From the NCBI RefSeq assembly GCF_042466115.1, contig NZ_JAXHBQ010000001.1:124001-188000 (forward strand): a DNA stretch of 64,000 nt, given 5' to 3'. Shown piece after piece: positions 1 through 8,281 of the stretch. Both the position numbers and the translations under genes were made by a program. Within the stretch, counting starts at the first letter, position 1; every line of letters begins with the position of its first letter. The notes under the pieces were generated by a model that was not told the origin of the DNA, ran no database searches, and saw only the letters and a list, made by a program, of their open reading frames with translations. Source of the stretch: SW4 sp042466115. Lineage in GTDB: Bacteria; Pseudomonadota; Alphaproteobacteria; Rhodobacterales; Rhodobacteraceae.

Positions 1-77
1 TTGCCCGTGATGAAGCCTTTGAAATCTTTACCCATTCTGCCCGAATCAAGACCGGAGCCACACCCCATGTCGCCTGA
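1..77 (+). CDS. fdhD: FdhD, C-terminal end only (formate dehydrogenase sulfurtransferase)
   Basis: The third reading frame is open from the window edge to a TGA at 75-77 and encodes about 24 residues containing FEIFTHSARI, like the C-terminal end of FdhD proteins (a phenylalanine-rich strand, then R-I). FdhD passes sulfur from IscS to the Mo/W-bis-MGD cofactor of formate dehydrogenase. The gene overlaps the start of the next gene, fdsD, by 11 bases, as in fds operons. Only the tail is present, so the call leans on context as much as sequence. Confidence 0.6.
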   Translation, partial: ARDEAFEIFTHSARIKTGATPHVA

Positions 78-282
78 AAAAATGACCATGATGGCCAATC
101 AAATCGCCAGCTTTTTCGCCACTCAGCCTGATGCGGACAAGGCGGGCCGCGTGGCCGATCACCTGCGCGAATTCTGGGAGCCGCGGATGCTGGACCAGCT
201 TTATGCCCATCTGGACGCGGGGGGCGTGGGGCTTTCCCCGCTGGCGCTGGACGCTGCGCAAAAACTGCGGGCCACGGCCTAG
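67..282 (+). CDS. fdsD: NAD-dependent formate dehydrogenase delta subunit
   Basis: A 71-residue protein beginning MSPEKMTMMANQIASFF, then VADHLREFWEPRM and a GGVGLSPLAL stretch, which is the FdsD pattern. FdsD is the small subunit of the soluble, molybdenum-containing, NAD-linked formate dehydrogenase and is needed for an active complex. The reading frame extends upstream to a TTG at base 1, but the ATG at 67 matches the family N-terminus and overlaps the fdhD end. In this organism the enzyme would oxidise formate from C1 metabolism, consistent with sarcosine oxidase elsewhere in the window. Confidence 0.88.
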   Translation: MSPEKMTMMANQIASFFATQPDADKAGRVADHLREFWEPRMLDQLYAHLDAGGVGLSPLALDAAQKLRATA

Positions 283-373
283 ACCGGGTTGAAACCCGCG
301 TTGCGACCCCGTCACGCCTTGTAAGCAGCCCGCGCGCGCCCTACCGTTCGCCGAACGCTGACACGAGGCCAGA

Positions 374-1309
374 TTGCTCCGACCCCTGCTCAAAACCGCC
401 GCGCGGCGCTATATGGACGTGACCCTGCGGGTAGGCGCGCGCAACGTGCGTATTCTTGAACGCCCCGGCGCGTGGATGGAGGCGCAGGCGCTGGCCACGC
501 TTAGCGCCGATCTACGGCGAGTGGCGGGGCGAACACTGAAGGGGGCGCTGACCTACGGTGTGTTTTCCGGCGATGCCGACGTCATGAAAGATGTCATTAT
601 TACAGTCGTTTACGGTCCGGACGGCACGCCGATTGCCTTTAACGCCCTTGCCATCATGCAGGTCCAGACCCGTCCGCGCGCCCGCGAAGTGCTGCACCTT
701 GGCCTTGTGATGATCGACCCGGACGCGCGCCAGGAAGGGCTGGGCTGGGTGCTTTATGGCCTCACCTGTTTTCTGATCTTTCTGCGCAACCAGATGCGCC
801 CGCTCTGGGTTTCCAACGTCACGCAGGTGCCTGCGGTGGTAGGCATGGTCAGCACCGTCTTTTCCGATGTCTGGCCGCGCCCTGATGGCGGGCGTTGCCC
901 CTTGCAACATCTGCTGCTGGCCCGCGCGATCATGGCCGCGCATCGCCCCGTCTTTGGCGTGGGCGAGGAGGCGGCATTTGATGAATCCCGCTTTGTGATC
1001 GAACGCGCCTACACGGGCGGTTCCGATGACCTGCAAAAGACATGGGACACAGCCCCCAAACACCGCGATGACAGGTTCAATACCTTTTGCGCCGACCAGC
1101 TGGACTACACGCGCGGCGATGATGTGCTGCAATTGGGCCGGATGGACACAAGCGCCATGCGCCGCTTTCTGGCGCGCGAAGTGCCCCGCGCTGCGCGGTT
1201 CCGCCTGCTGGGTGCGGGTGCGCTTGTCGCCTTGCAACGCCTTGTTTTGCCATTGATTTATTGGTCCGACAGTCGGCAGGATTACGGTATCTTGCGGGGC
1301 CGGTCATGA
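374..1309 (+). CDS. Hypothetical protein with a possible GNAT-like fold
   Basis: 311 residues from a TTG start; an in-frame ATG at 413 is an alternative. I do not recognise a named family. The middle part (LGLVMIDPDARQEGLGW followed by a hydrophobic helix and WVSNVTQVPAVV) resembles the acetyl-CoA-binding strand-loop-helix and following strand of GNAT acetyltransferases, but the canonical Q/RxxGxG/A loop is only partly present. The TGA stop overlaps the next ATG (ATGA), so it is translationally coupled to the membrane protein that follows. The next two starts also overlap, suggesting a four-gene unit ending in the glycerate kinase. Confidence 0.6.
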   Translation: MLRPLLKTAARRYMDVTLRVGARNVRILERPGAWMEAQALATLSADLRRVAGRTLKGALTYGVFSGDADVMKDVIITVVYGPDGTPIAFNALAIMQVQTRPRAREVLHLGLVMIDPDARQEGLGWVLYGLTCFLIFLRNQMRPLWVSNVTQVPAVVGMVSTVFSDVWPRPDGGRCPLQHLLLARAIMAAHRPVFGVGEEAAFDESRFVIERAYTGGSDDLQKTWDTAPKHRDDRFNTFCADQLDYTRGDDVLQLGRMDTSAMRRFLAREVPRAARFRLLGAGALVALQRLVLPLIYWSDSRQDYGILRGRS

Positions 1310-2499
1310 CCCCGGCCGCCCCCATGATCGGGCAGGTCTATCTGTCGCTTGCAGCCCTTGGCGGGATCGCCTTGCTTTATAATGTGCTGCGCGCCCGCGC
1401 GCCCTTTGATCCGTTGAACCGCCGGTTCCTGTTCGTGCTGCGGGTCTTGATGCTGATCTTTGCGGGCCGCGCCCTGATCATCCTGACGGGCATCGACGCA
1501 TTCCGCTTTTTCGTGCTTTTGGGGGCCGCATTGGTGCCCCTTGCGGTGCTGCTGTTGACCGAAGGATTGCTGCGCCGCCATGCCCCGCCATGGGCCAAAC
1601 TGATCATCGGCGTGGGCACGGCGCTGTTTGCCGTGCTGGCCTTTTGGGTGGGCGACAACATTGATCCGGCCCGCCTTGCGGGCCTGCTGGTGTTTCAACT
1701 GATCGGGTTTGCCATCGGCGGCTGGCTGGTGTTGACCCGTGATCGCACAACCCTGAACGCGCCGGAAAACCGCGCCGTTGACCGGCTGGCGCTGTCGCTT
1801 TTGTTGCTGGTGCCATTGGGGGCCACGGATTTTCTGATAGATTATCTGGGGCAACCGGCACAGGTCTCGCCCCTTGCGGTGCTGTTTCTGTGCTGGCTGG
1901 CGATCAGCCTTGCGCGCGCGCAAACCGGCCACGGCGCGCCATTGCTGGGCTTTGGTGCGGCATTGCTGGGCGCGGGCTGCGCGGCGGTCGCCATCGCCTT
2001 TGCCGCCGGAATGGGCTGGCAGGGTGCGCTTCTGACGCTGGCGATTATCGGCGCGACCATGTTGCTGGCGATGATTTTTGTCGATACCCGCAGCCTGCAC
2101 AGCGACCTGCAAAGCCAGACCTTGCTACGCCATATGGCGCAGGGCGAGGGGGCGACATCGGCTGATTTCCTGCGTGGGTTGGCGGCACACCCGCTGGTGC
2201 AGGGGGCTGCCTTTATTGACATCGGTGCACATGACGATCTGGATGCCCGCGTGCTGGCGCGCATTTTTACCCGCACCCCTGTCTTGCGCCGCATGGACGG
2301 CGATCATGCAGGCGCTGAGGCCGAACATATCGCCCATCTTTTTGCGCGGTTCGGTGCGAGCCATTTTCTGCTGGTCGGGGATGCGCCTCTGCGCCTGCTT
2401 GCGCTGTCCTTGCCCAGCATTACCGCCGCCCCGCGCACCGAACTGGAACTGGCGGCCCTGCAACGCATGGCGTGGTTGATGGGGCAAGCGGATGCTTAG
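1306..2499 (+). CDS. Polytopic membrane protein of unknown function
   Basis: 397 residues starting at the ATG that overlaps the preceding stop. The first ~270 residues contain about eight hydrophobic segments (for example LYLSLAALGGIALLYNVL-like and LALSLLLLVPLGA stretches). The last ~120 residues are soluble (HSDLQSQTLLRHMAQGEG onward), with the look of a small cytoplasmic domain. No catalytic motif was recognised. It sits between an acetyltransferase-like gene and a nitroreductase-like gene with overlaps on both sides, so all are probably co-translated. A membrane sensor or a carrier are both possible; neither can be decided from sequence alone. Confidence 0.6.
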   Translation: MTPAAPMIGQVYLSLAALGGIALLYNVLRARAPFDPLNRRFLFVLRVLMLIFAGRALIILTGIDAFRFFVLLGAALVPLAVLLLTEGLLRRHAPPWAKLIIGVGTALFAVLAFWVGDNIDPARLAGLLVFQLIGFAIGGWLVLTRDRTTLNAPENRAVDRLALSLLLLVPLGATDFLIDYLGQPAQVSPLAVLFLCWLAISLARAQTGHGAPLLGFGAALLGAGCAAVAIAFAAGMGWQGALLTLAIIGATMLLAMIFVDTRSLHSDLQSQTLLRHMAQGEGATSADFLRGLAAHPLVQGAAFIDIGAHDDLDARVLARIFTRTPVLRRMDGDHAGAEAEHIAHLFARFGASHFLLVGDAPLRLLALSLPSITAAPRTELELAALQRMAWLMGQADA

Positions 2500-3466
2500 C
2501 GCGGCAGTCATTGATCAGGTCGTGACCCGCGCGAGCCTTGCGCCCTCGGTCCATAACACCCAGCCGACCCGCTGGATGATCACGGACACGGGCGTCGATG
2601 TTTATTGTGACACGCGCCTGATCCTGCCCCACGCTGATCCGGACGGGCGAGGTGCCGCGCTGTCCTGCGGTGCTGCAATCGAGGCGGCGGTGCTGGCCCT
2701 GTCGGCCAACGGGATCGGCGCTGATGTGAAAGACCTCTGGCATCTGGGCCATGACGGGGCCGATCACTTGCGCCTGATCGCGCGGATTGATTTGACGGGC
2801 AAGGGGGCCGAGGACGGCTTGCATTCCCAGCTTGAACGCCGCTTTACCTGGCGCGGCTTGTTTGATGACACCCCTGTGGCGCTCTTTGGCTGGACCCGCC
2901 CCGATGCGGTCTTGGTCACGGACGAGCAGGGCCGCGCGTTTCTGGCCGATATCAACGACCGCGCCAGCCTGAAAATCATGCAGTCACGCCCGTTTCGCCG
3001 CGAGCTGCGCAGCTGGATGCGCCTGCGCCCCGATCACCCGCGCGCGCCACACGACGGGATGAGCTTGGCCGCCCTGCGCATGACACCGGCCGAAGGGCGC
3101 GGGGCCGGTCTGGCCCTTGGCCCGCTTTGGCCGTTGCTGCACCTGCTGGGGCGCACCAAAACCCTGACAGCCGAGGCCGAAGCGACCAAAAGCGCCGCCC
3201 TGATTGCGCTGTTTCACCGCCCCGCTGGCGAAAGCCCGATTGAAAGCGGGCGCGCCTATCTGCGCATGTGTCTTGAGGCGGCAAGCCTTGGCATGGCAGG
3301 CTGGCCGATGGCCGCGATCAGCGACGATCCGACGACACGGGCCGATACCTGCGCACGCTTCGGGATCGGCGCGGACCGGCGGCTGGTTCAGGCGATCCGT
3401 TTCGGACGGGCAGGCGGCGCGGCCCCGCCACGTGCACGGCGACCATTATCCGAGGTGATCTTGTGA
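2492..3466 (+). CDS. Nitroreductase-like flavoprotein (Acg family type)
   Basis: 324 residues. The N-terminus (RASLAPSVHNTQPTRWMI) has the S-x-H-N-x-Q-P-W/R signature of nitroreductase-fold, FMN-binding proteins of the Acg/Rv3131 type, and the C-terminus has EAASLGMAGWPMAAI, a typical second flavin-contact region. A two-half nitroreductase fold is expected for this length. Substrate unknown. The ATG at 2492 lies inside the upstream gene (8-base overlap), and the 3' end overlaps the glycerate kinase start by 4 bases, so translation is coupled both ways. Confidence 0.7.
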   Translation: MLSAAVIDQVVTRASLAPSVHNTQPTRWMITDTGVDVYCDTRLILPHADPDGRGAALSCGAAIEAAVLALSANGIGADVKDLWHLGHDGADHLRLIARIDLTGKGAEDGLHSQLERRFTWRGLFDDTPVALFGWTRPDAVLVTDEQGRAFLADINDRASLKIMQSRPFRRELRSWMRLRPDHPRAPHDGMSLAALRMTPAEGRGAGLALGPLWPLLHLLGRTKTLTAEAEATKSAALIALFHRPAGESPIESGRAYLRMCLEAASLGMAGWPMAAISDDPTTRADTCARFGIGADRRLVQAIRFGRAGGAAPPRARRPLSEVIL

Positions 3467-4665
3467 CAATTGCAACGCGCCGCGCGCAGGCACGCGCCCT
3501 GTTTGACGCAGGTGTGGCGGCTGCCGATCCGGTCGCCGCAACAACCCGTGCGCTGGTGCAATCGCCCGTTCCCGCGACCCTGATCATCGCGGTCGGCAAG
3601 GCCGCGCGCGGGATGGCGCAGGCGGCGATGGCGGCTTGCCCCAACGTGCCCTGCCTGATCGTGACAAACGACGAAAACGCCGCGCCGCTGGCAGGCGCGC
3701 AGGTCATGGCGGCAGGCCACCCTGTGCCTGACGAACGCGGCGCGCGGGCGGCTGACATGGTGATTGCGGCACTTGAAGGGGTCGGCGCCGGTGATCACGT
3801 GTTGGTGCTTGTGTCAGGCGGCGGGTCCGCGCTATTGCCTGCGCCGGTGCAGGGCGTGTCACTGGCGGATAAGGCGGCGATGAACAACCTGTTGCTGGCG
3901 TCCGGCGCGGACATCATGCAGATGAACCTCGTGCGCCAGCAGCTTTCACGCCTCAAGGGTGGGGGGCTCTTGCGTATCGCGGCCCCCGCATCGGTAACGG
4001 CGCTGATCCTGTCGGACGTTATGGGCGACGATTTGCGCGCTGTGGCTTCGGGGCCGACTGCCGCACCACTGGGGACCAAGGCGCAAGCGTGCAACATCTT
4101 GCAAAGCTTTGATATCTGGGAGAAATGCCCTAGGTCGGTGCGCGACCACCTAAGCGGCGTGGACACCGCCACGGATATCCCCAGAGCCGACAACCATCTG
4201 ATTGGCGCGAACCCGATCAGCCTGCGTGCGATGGCCGCCCTTGTCCCTGACGCCCATGTCATCGCCGACCCCATCGAGGGGGATGTCGCTGCCGCCGCCC
4301 GCGTGATCTGTGACGCCGCAGCCCCCGGCATCACCCTTTGGGGTGGTGAAACCACAGTGCACCTGCGCGGCACGGGGCGTGGCGGGCGCAATCAGGAACT
4401 GGCGCTGCGTATCGCGCTTGAAGCCCGCGCGCGCGGCTGGACCGCGGGATGGGTCTGCCTTCAGGGGGGCACCGACGGGCGCGACGGGCCAACGGATGCG
4501 GCAGGCGGGCTGGTTGATAGCGGGACGCTGGGGCGGATTGATAATGTGGCAGCGTTGCTTGCCAACAACGACAGCTACGCCGCGCTGGAACAGGCGGGTG
4601 ATTTGCTGATCACCGGGGCAACGGGGACGAATGTGGCGGATCTGGGCGTCTTGATCCGGCCATAG
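3463..4665 (+). CDS. ttuD: Glycerate 2-kinase / MOFRL-family protein
   Basis: 400 residues with the family hallmarks: VSGGGSALLPAP near residue 110, LSRLKGGGLLRIA near 160, LILSDVMGDD near 185, ASGPTAAP, and a C-terminal MOFRL domain with GRGGRNQELALR and GGTDGRDGPTDAAGG. Members phosphorylate glycerate to 2-phosphoglycerate in serine-cycle or tartrate/glyoxylate metabolism; older annotations call them hydroxypyruvate reductase. The GTG at 3463 overlaps the previous gene by 4 bases. The 3' end overlaps the convergent nuclease-like gene by about 56 bases. Kinase activity is inferred from family membership. Confidence 0.9.
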   Translation: MTIATRRAQARALFDAGVAAADPVAATTRALVQSPVPATLIIAVGKAARGMAQAAMAACPNVPCLIVTNDENAAPLAGAQVMAAGHPVPDERGARAADMVIAALEGVGAGDHVLVLVSGGGSALLPAPVQGVSLADKAAMNNLLLASGADIMQMNLVRQQLSRLKGGGLLRIAAPASVTALILSDVMGDDLRAVASGPTAAPLGTKAQACNILQSFDIWEKCPRSVRDHLSGVDTATDIPRADNHLIGANPISLRAMAALVPDAHVIADPIEGDVAAAARVICDAAAPGITLWGGETTVHLRGTGRGGRNQELALRIALEARARGWTAGWVCLQGGTDGRDGPTDAAGGLVDSGTLGRIDNVAALLANNDSYAALEQAGDLLITGATGTNVADLGVLIRP

Positions 4666-5365
4666 GGCGCGCCGTAACCGCTGCCACAATCGGGCGATGA
4701 TCTGACGGATGGGGCGCGGGCATCTTTGGCACCGGCTCCATGCGGACCTGTAACTGGTCGCAATGCGCGATCCGGTCCAGCGGCAAGAGCGGCAGCGTTG
4801 ATGGAAAAGTGCGCGCCGCGGGCAGGATTGTAAAATCCTGCGCAATCCGGCCCAAGCCCACGCGGGTGGACCTTTCGTTGAAATCACCGGCAATGACCGT
4901 TGGCATCGGTGCAAGCCCGCCAATGAAATCGCGGACATAATCAAGCTGGCGGCGGCGCGAGCGGCGCAGCAACCCCAGATGCACCCCGACAACACGGATC
5001 GGCCCCAGCGCGCTAAGCAGATCAACAACAACCGCGCCGCGCGGTTCTGCGCTTGGCAGGTCAAGCCGGTGCACATCTTGCGCGACAATGTCGGGTCGCA
5101 CCAGCAGCGCGATCCCGTGCCAGCCCAGCGAGCGGTCATCGCCCGCTACAGGCACAAGCCCGGTCATGTCACGCAAAAGATCACGGGGCAGGGCAGAGGG
5201 GCGCGCGCCCATGCGAAAATCGGCCTCTTGCAGGGTGACAATATCGGCCTTCAGGGCGGCGATTGCGCGCAGGGTGCGCGCGGGATCGCGGCGCAAATCC
5301 GTACCCAGTCCGGCGCGGATATTATAGCTGGCAATACGCAAGGCGGTTTGAAACTCGGGCTCCAT
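4610..5365 (-). CDS. Endonuclease/exonuclease/phosphatase (EEP) family protein
   Basis: 251 residues with the EEP fold signature: RIASYNIRAG at the N-terminus, VTLQEAD (metal-binding Glu), VHLGLLRRSRRRQL, VIAGDFNER (catalytic D-x-N) and HPSDHRPIVAAV (catalytic Asp/His pair). It may hydrolyse phosphodiesters in nucleic acids, lipids or phosphoinositides; the substrate cannot be read from sequence. I place the start at the ATG at 5365 because the residues upstream in frame are atypical and would run into the promoter of the divergent membrane gene. It ends inside the 3' end of the convergent glycerate kinase gene. Confidence 0.85.
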   Translation of the reverse strand: MEPEFQTALRIASYNIRAGLGTDLRRDPARTLRAIAALKADIVTLQEADFRMGARPSALPRDLLRDMTGLVPVAGDDRSLGWHGIALLVRPDIVAQDVHRLDLPSAEPRGAVVVDLLSALGPIRVVGVHLGLLRRSRRRQLDYVRDFIGGLAPMPTVIAGDFNERSTRVGLGRIAQDFTILPAARTFPSTLPLLPLDRIAHCDQLQVRMEPVPKMPAPHPSDHRPIVAAVTARPMAGSRRPDPPHSSPLPR

Positions 5366-5410
5366 GCCCCCTATATAGTGGTAAGCGCCACACAATTGTA
5401 GAGGACACCC

Positions 5411-6055
5411 ATGCCGCAAACGCGTGACCCGCGCATCGTTCGCCTGCTTCAGGGCGTTCTGATCCTCGCCATGGCGGGCGGCGTTTACGAGGGGCGTTGG
5501 TCGATGGTTTTCATCGCGCTTGCCACGCTTGTCCTGACCTATGTGCCGCGTCGTTTCGCGCATTGGATCGGTGTTGAACTGCCTGCCAGTTTCATCGTCG
5601 CCATCGTGTTCTTCATCTTTGCCACGCTTTTTTTGGGCGAGGTGTTCGATTTCTACGAGCGTTATTTCTGGTGGGACATCGCCTTGCACTTCGGCAGTGC
5701 GATGGGGTTTGGCCTCTTGGGCTTCCTGTTTATCTTTACCCTTTTCGCAGGTGACAGATACGCGGCCCCACCGGTCGCGATTGCGTTCCTGTCGTTTTGT
5801 GTGGCGATTGCGATTGGCGCCCTGTGGGAGATTTTCGAGTTTTCAATGGATCAGGTTTTCGGGCTGAATATGCAGAAGTCGGGCCTGCTGGATACGATGT
5901 ATGACCTGATGATCGACACATTGGGCGCGGCCCTTGGGGCTTTGGCAGGGTTCTTTTACCTCAAGGGGCGGCAGTTTGGCGGGCTTGGCGCGCTGATTGA
6001 CCAGTTTGTCGGGTTGAACGGACGGCTGTATCGCAAACTGCGCAAGCGTAAATAG
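5411..6055 (+). CDS. DUF2238-like inner-membrane protein
   Basis: 214 residues with about six transmembrane helices. Conserved-looking acidic and aromatic residues sit between helices (GEVFDFYERYFWWDIALHF, ALWEIFEFSMDQVFG, DTMYDLMIDTLGA), the pattern of the DUF2238/YjdF family of small membrane proteins of unknown function. A 45-base divergent region separates it from the EEP gene. An RBS-like GAGGA precedes the ATG. It appears monocistronic. Confidence 0.75.
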   Translation: MPQTRDPRIVRLLQGVLILAMAGGVYEGRWSMVFIALATLVLTYVPRRFAHWIGVELPASFIVAIVFFIFATLFLGEVFDFYERYFWWDIALHFGSAMGFGLLGFLFIFTLFAGDRYAAPPVAIAFLSFCVAIAIGALWEIFEFSMDQVFGLNMQKSGLLDTMYDLMIDTLGAALGALAGFFYLKGRQFGGLGALIDQFVGLNGRLYRKLRKRK

Positions 6056-6127
6056 GCGCGGCTGTTGGGATTTTGGTAAGGTTTTGCCGTCAGATTGGTG
6101 GCGCAACAAACCATAAGGACAAGCAGA

Positions 6128-6430
6128 ATGCTGACGATTCCTCCGGGCGTGGGCCATCAGGCCAGCGCGCCCACACGCCCCGTGCAGCCCCCCCAAGATA
6201 CCAGTGCGGGCACGCAGATGGCCGTGCATGACGGCGAAACCAGCGCGCCACCACCACCCGCAAACCGGATCAGCGGGGCCGATGCGCAGGCGCTTGTGCA
6301 GGGACTGATTGGCGGCAACAGCGGCACCGGTGCCACAAACGTCAACGCCGTGTCACAACGCATGGTCGCGGATGCGCAGGCCGGTTATGGCGGTGCGGCG
6401 CTGAATGCATCCCTGTCGCAGGTGAAATAG
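6128..6430 (+). CDS. Small hypothetical protein, Pro/Ala/Gly-rich
   Basis: A 100-residue protein from the ATG at 6128; an in-frame GTG at 6095 would add 11 residues and is less likely. The N-terminal half is low complexity (SAPTRPVQPPQDTSAG), and the C-terminal half is a more regular helix-forming stretch (ISGADAQALVQGLIG, VADAQAGYGGAAL). No signal peptide, membrane helix or known domain was recognised. Codon usage matches the neighbours, which supports coding, but function is unknown. Confidence 0.5.
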   Translation: MLTIPPGVGHQASAPTRPVQPPQDTSAGTQMAVHDGETSAPPPPANRISGADAQALVQGLIGGNSGTGATNVNAVSQRMVADAQAGYGGAALNASLSQVK

Positions 6431-6457
6431 GGCCACCGTTCGGCAGCGCGGCCCGCG

Positions 6458-7762
6458 CTAGTCGACGGGCAGGCCGCTGGGCACGGCGTCGGGGCGACCC
6501 ATGGGGCGGGTCAGGGCGGTTTTCCCGGTCAAGGCACCCAGAAATGCCACAAGATCGGCAACCTCGCTGTCACGCAGGATCACAGGCGTCACATCCAGCG
6601 CCGCCGCCTGACGCGCCATTTCGCGGATATCGCTGCGGATCGCAAGATCCCCGCCCGCCAGCCAAGGCACATCGGGCAGGGCGGCCATTTGCGGCGTCCA
6701 GATCGCGGACATCGCGACCGGATCGGCCATATGCCGGACCATCAGATCAAGGGTCGGGTAGGCGCCGTTGTGGCCATAAGGCGCGGTCAGGGCGACATTG
6801 CGCAAGGACGGTGTGCGAAAGCGATAGGCATCCTCAAGCAGGTCCGTCTCGCCCATCCGCCCAACATCGCGCGGCATCGGATCAAACCGCCGTGTGCGCC
6901 CGGGGCCAAACGCGGGCAAACCGACCGCGTGAAAATCCTGATCGGTGAACAGCGGCCCACTGTGACAGGCGCTGCATCCCGCATCGCCAAAGAACAACAC
7001 GCGCCCGCGTTCCGCATCGTCAGGCAGGGGCGTTCCATCAAGCAACAGGGCGTCATAGGGGCTGTCGAAACTTTGCCATTCCAGCGCGATGAACGCGCCG
7101 ATGGCATTGCCGATGTCCACAATCGTCACCTGCGAGGGGTCATCAATGTGGTCAAAGGCATCCACGAACATCTCGCCATATGCGGGTATCGTGCGCACCC
7201 GCTGCGCAAGGATCGGCCAGGCCGCATCTATGCGGTCGTGCACAGCACCCGCGATCTCGTTTTCTGACGGATTTCCGGCCATTTCAAACTGCGCGACAAG
7301 CGGAAACAACGCCTGGGCGGCCAGCACCGTATCAAGCCCCTGTGGCAACCATTCCTCGGCCGGGGAATCGTAGCCGTTGCCATAGATGTCGGATACCGAA
7401 AGCCGTCCATCATGAAACAGGGTTGTCACAGACACATGGCCCAGGTTCCACAGCGCGGGGGCATTGCGCGGGATACGCTTGCGGATGGCATCGCCGCCCG
7501 TGCCCGCGGTGCGTTCAGCCCCGATGCCTTGCCCGCCTTCGCCAATCCCAAGCGAAAGCCCGTCAGCGCCGCCCAGATCGTGATGATGGCAGGTGCCGCA
7601 GGCGATATTGCGATTGCCGCTCAGGATCTTGTCATAAAACAGCAATTGCCCAATGCGGGCTTGCGCCACGTCCGCCTGCACGTAGTCTGACAGGGAAACG
7701 GGATCGGCGGCACTGGCCGTAGCCCAGACACACAACAGTCCGGCGAGGGTGCGATGAAACAA
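6458..7762 (-). CDS. Dihaem cytochrome c peroxidase / MauG-like protein
   Basis: About 434 residues with two c-type haem motifs: CGTCHHHDLGG in the N-terminal domain and CSACHSGPLF in the C-terminal domain, followed by RTPSLRNVALTAPYGHNG, typical of the CCP/MauG family. A secretion signal (FHRTLAGLLCVWATASAADP) suits periplasmic haem attachment. No ATG lies at a sensible place; I chose a TTG at 7762 giving this signal peptide, with the start uncertain. That start overlaps the divergent Sel1 gene by nine bases. Members reduce H2O2 or oxidise proteins and metals; a MauG-specific role is not supported because no mau genes are nearby. Confidence 0.82.
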   Translation of the reverse strand: MFHRTLAGLLCVWATASAADPVSLSDYVQADVAQARIGQLLFYDKILSGNRNIACGTCHHHDLGGADGLSLGIGEGGQGIGAERTAGTGGDAIRKRIPRNAPALWNLGHVSVTTLFHDGRLSVSDIYGNGYDSPAEEWLPQGLDTVLAAQALFPLVAQFEMAGNPSENEIAGAVHDRIDAAWPILAQRVRTIPAYGEMFVDAFDHIDDPSQVTIVDIGNAIGAFIALEWQSFDSPYDALLLDGTPLPDDAERGRVLFFGDAGCSACHSGPLFTDQDFHAVGLPAFGPGRTRRFDPMPRDVGRMGETDLLEDAYRFRTPSLRNVALTAPYGHNGAYPTLDLMVRHMADPVAMSAIWTPQMAALPDVPWLAGGDLAIRSDIREMARQAAALDVTPVILRDSEVADLVAFLGALTGKTALTRPMGRPDAVPSGLPVD

Positions 7763-8224
7763 TTTCTGGCGATATTTCTGTTGGCCGCGACGCCTGCGCT
7801 GGCTGATATGGAACATGCGCGCGACCTGATGGAAGAAGGGCGTTTCCAAGAAGCCCGCGTGGCCTTTTTGCCCTATGCCCGTTCCGGGAATGCCGACGCC
7901 GAAGAACTGATCGGGGTGATGTATGCCCTTGGCCTTGGGGTTGAACGCGACGATACTCGCGCGTTCGAGTGGTATCTCAGGGCATCGTTGAAAGGGCATG
8001 CGGGCGCTCAATCCGGGATCGGGTGGTATTATGAAACGGGGCGCGGATTGCCCGCGCCTGACTTGGTCCGAGCCTATATGTGGTATGCACTTTCGGCAAT
8101 CGGCGGTGACGTGGATGCGCCCGACAGTCTGGAAAGCATCACGCCGAAACTGACAGCATCCGAGCGTGCACTGGCAGAAACACTGGTCGATGATTACCGC
8201 GTCTGGATGTATCCGTTCCGTTAG
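7754..8224 (+). CDS. Secreted Sel1-repeat (SLR) protein
   Basis: 156 residues. The N-terminus MKQFLAIFLLAATPALAD is a clear signal peptide. The rest holds Sel1-like alpha-hairpin repeats (AEELIGVMYALGLGVERDD..AFEWYLRAS and AQSGIGWYYETGRGLP..RAYMWYALS). Such proteins act as scaffolds for protein contacts in the periplasm. A GCGAGGG ribosome site precedes the ATG. The start overlaps the divergent cytochrome peroxidase start. Partner unknown. Confidence 0.82.
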   Translation: MKQFLAIFLLAATPALADMEHARDLMEEGRFQEARVAFLPYARSGNADAEELIGVMYALGLGVERDDTRAFEWYLRASLKGHAGAQSGIGWYYETGRGLPAPDLVRAYMWYALSAIGGDVDAPDSLESITPKLTASERALAETLVDDYRVWMYPFR

Positions 8225-8231
8225 GTGTCAT

Positions 8232-8259
8232 GAAAAGGGCCGCCCGCATGGGGCGGCCC
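8232..8259 (-). terminator. Hairpin terminator after the TRAP-1 operon
   Basis: GGGCCGCCC and GGGCGGCCC form a perfect 9-bp stem with a 5-base loop. Read on the minus strand the stem is followed by TTTT, fitting intrinsic termination of the minus-strand dctP operon. It lies between that operon and the convergent Sel1 gene and may serve both directions. Confidence 0.75.
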
Positions 8260-8281
8260 AGTTTCGGCGGTCTTGGATCGC

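Noticed and set aside
283..373. CGGGTT/AACCCG hairpin after fdsD as terminator
   Set aside because: The stem is only 6 bp and lacks a U-run; evidence too weak to list.
5366..5689. 108-residue upstream extension of the EEP protein
   Set aside because: Runs through the divergent promoter into the DUF2238 gene and the residues are unlike the family.
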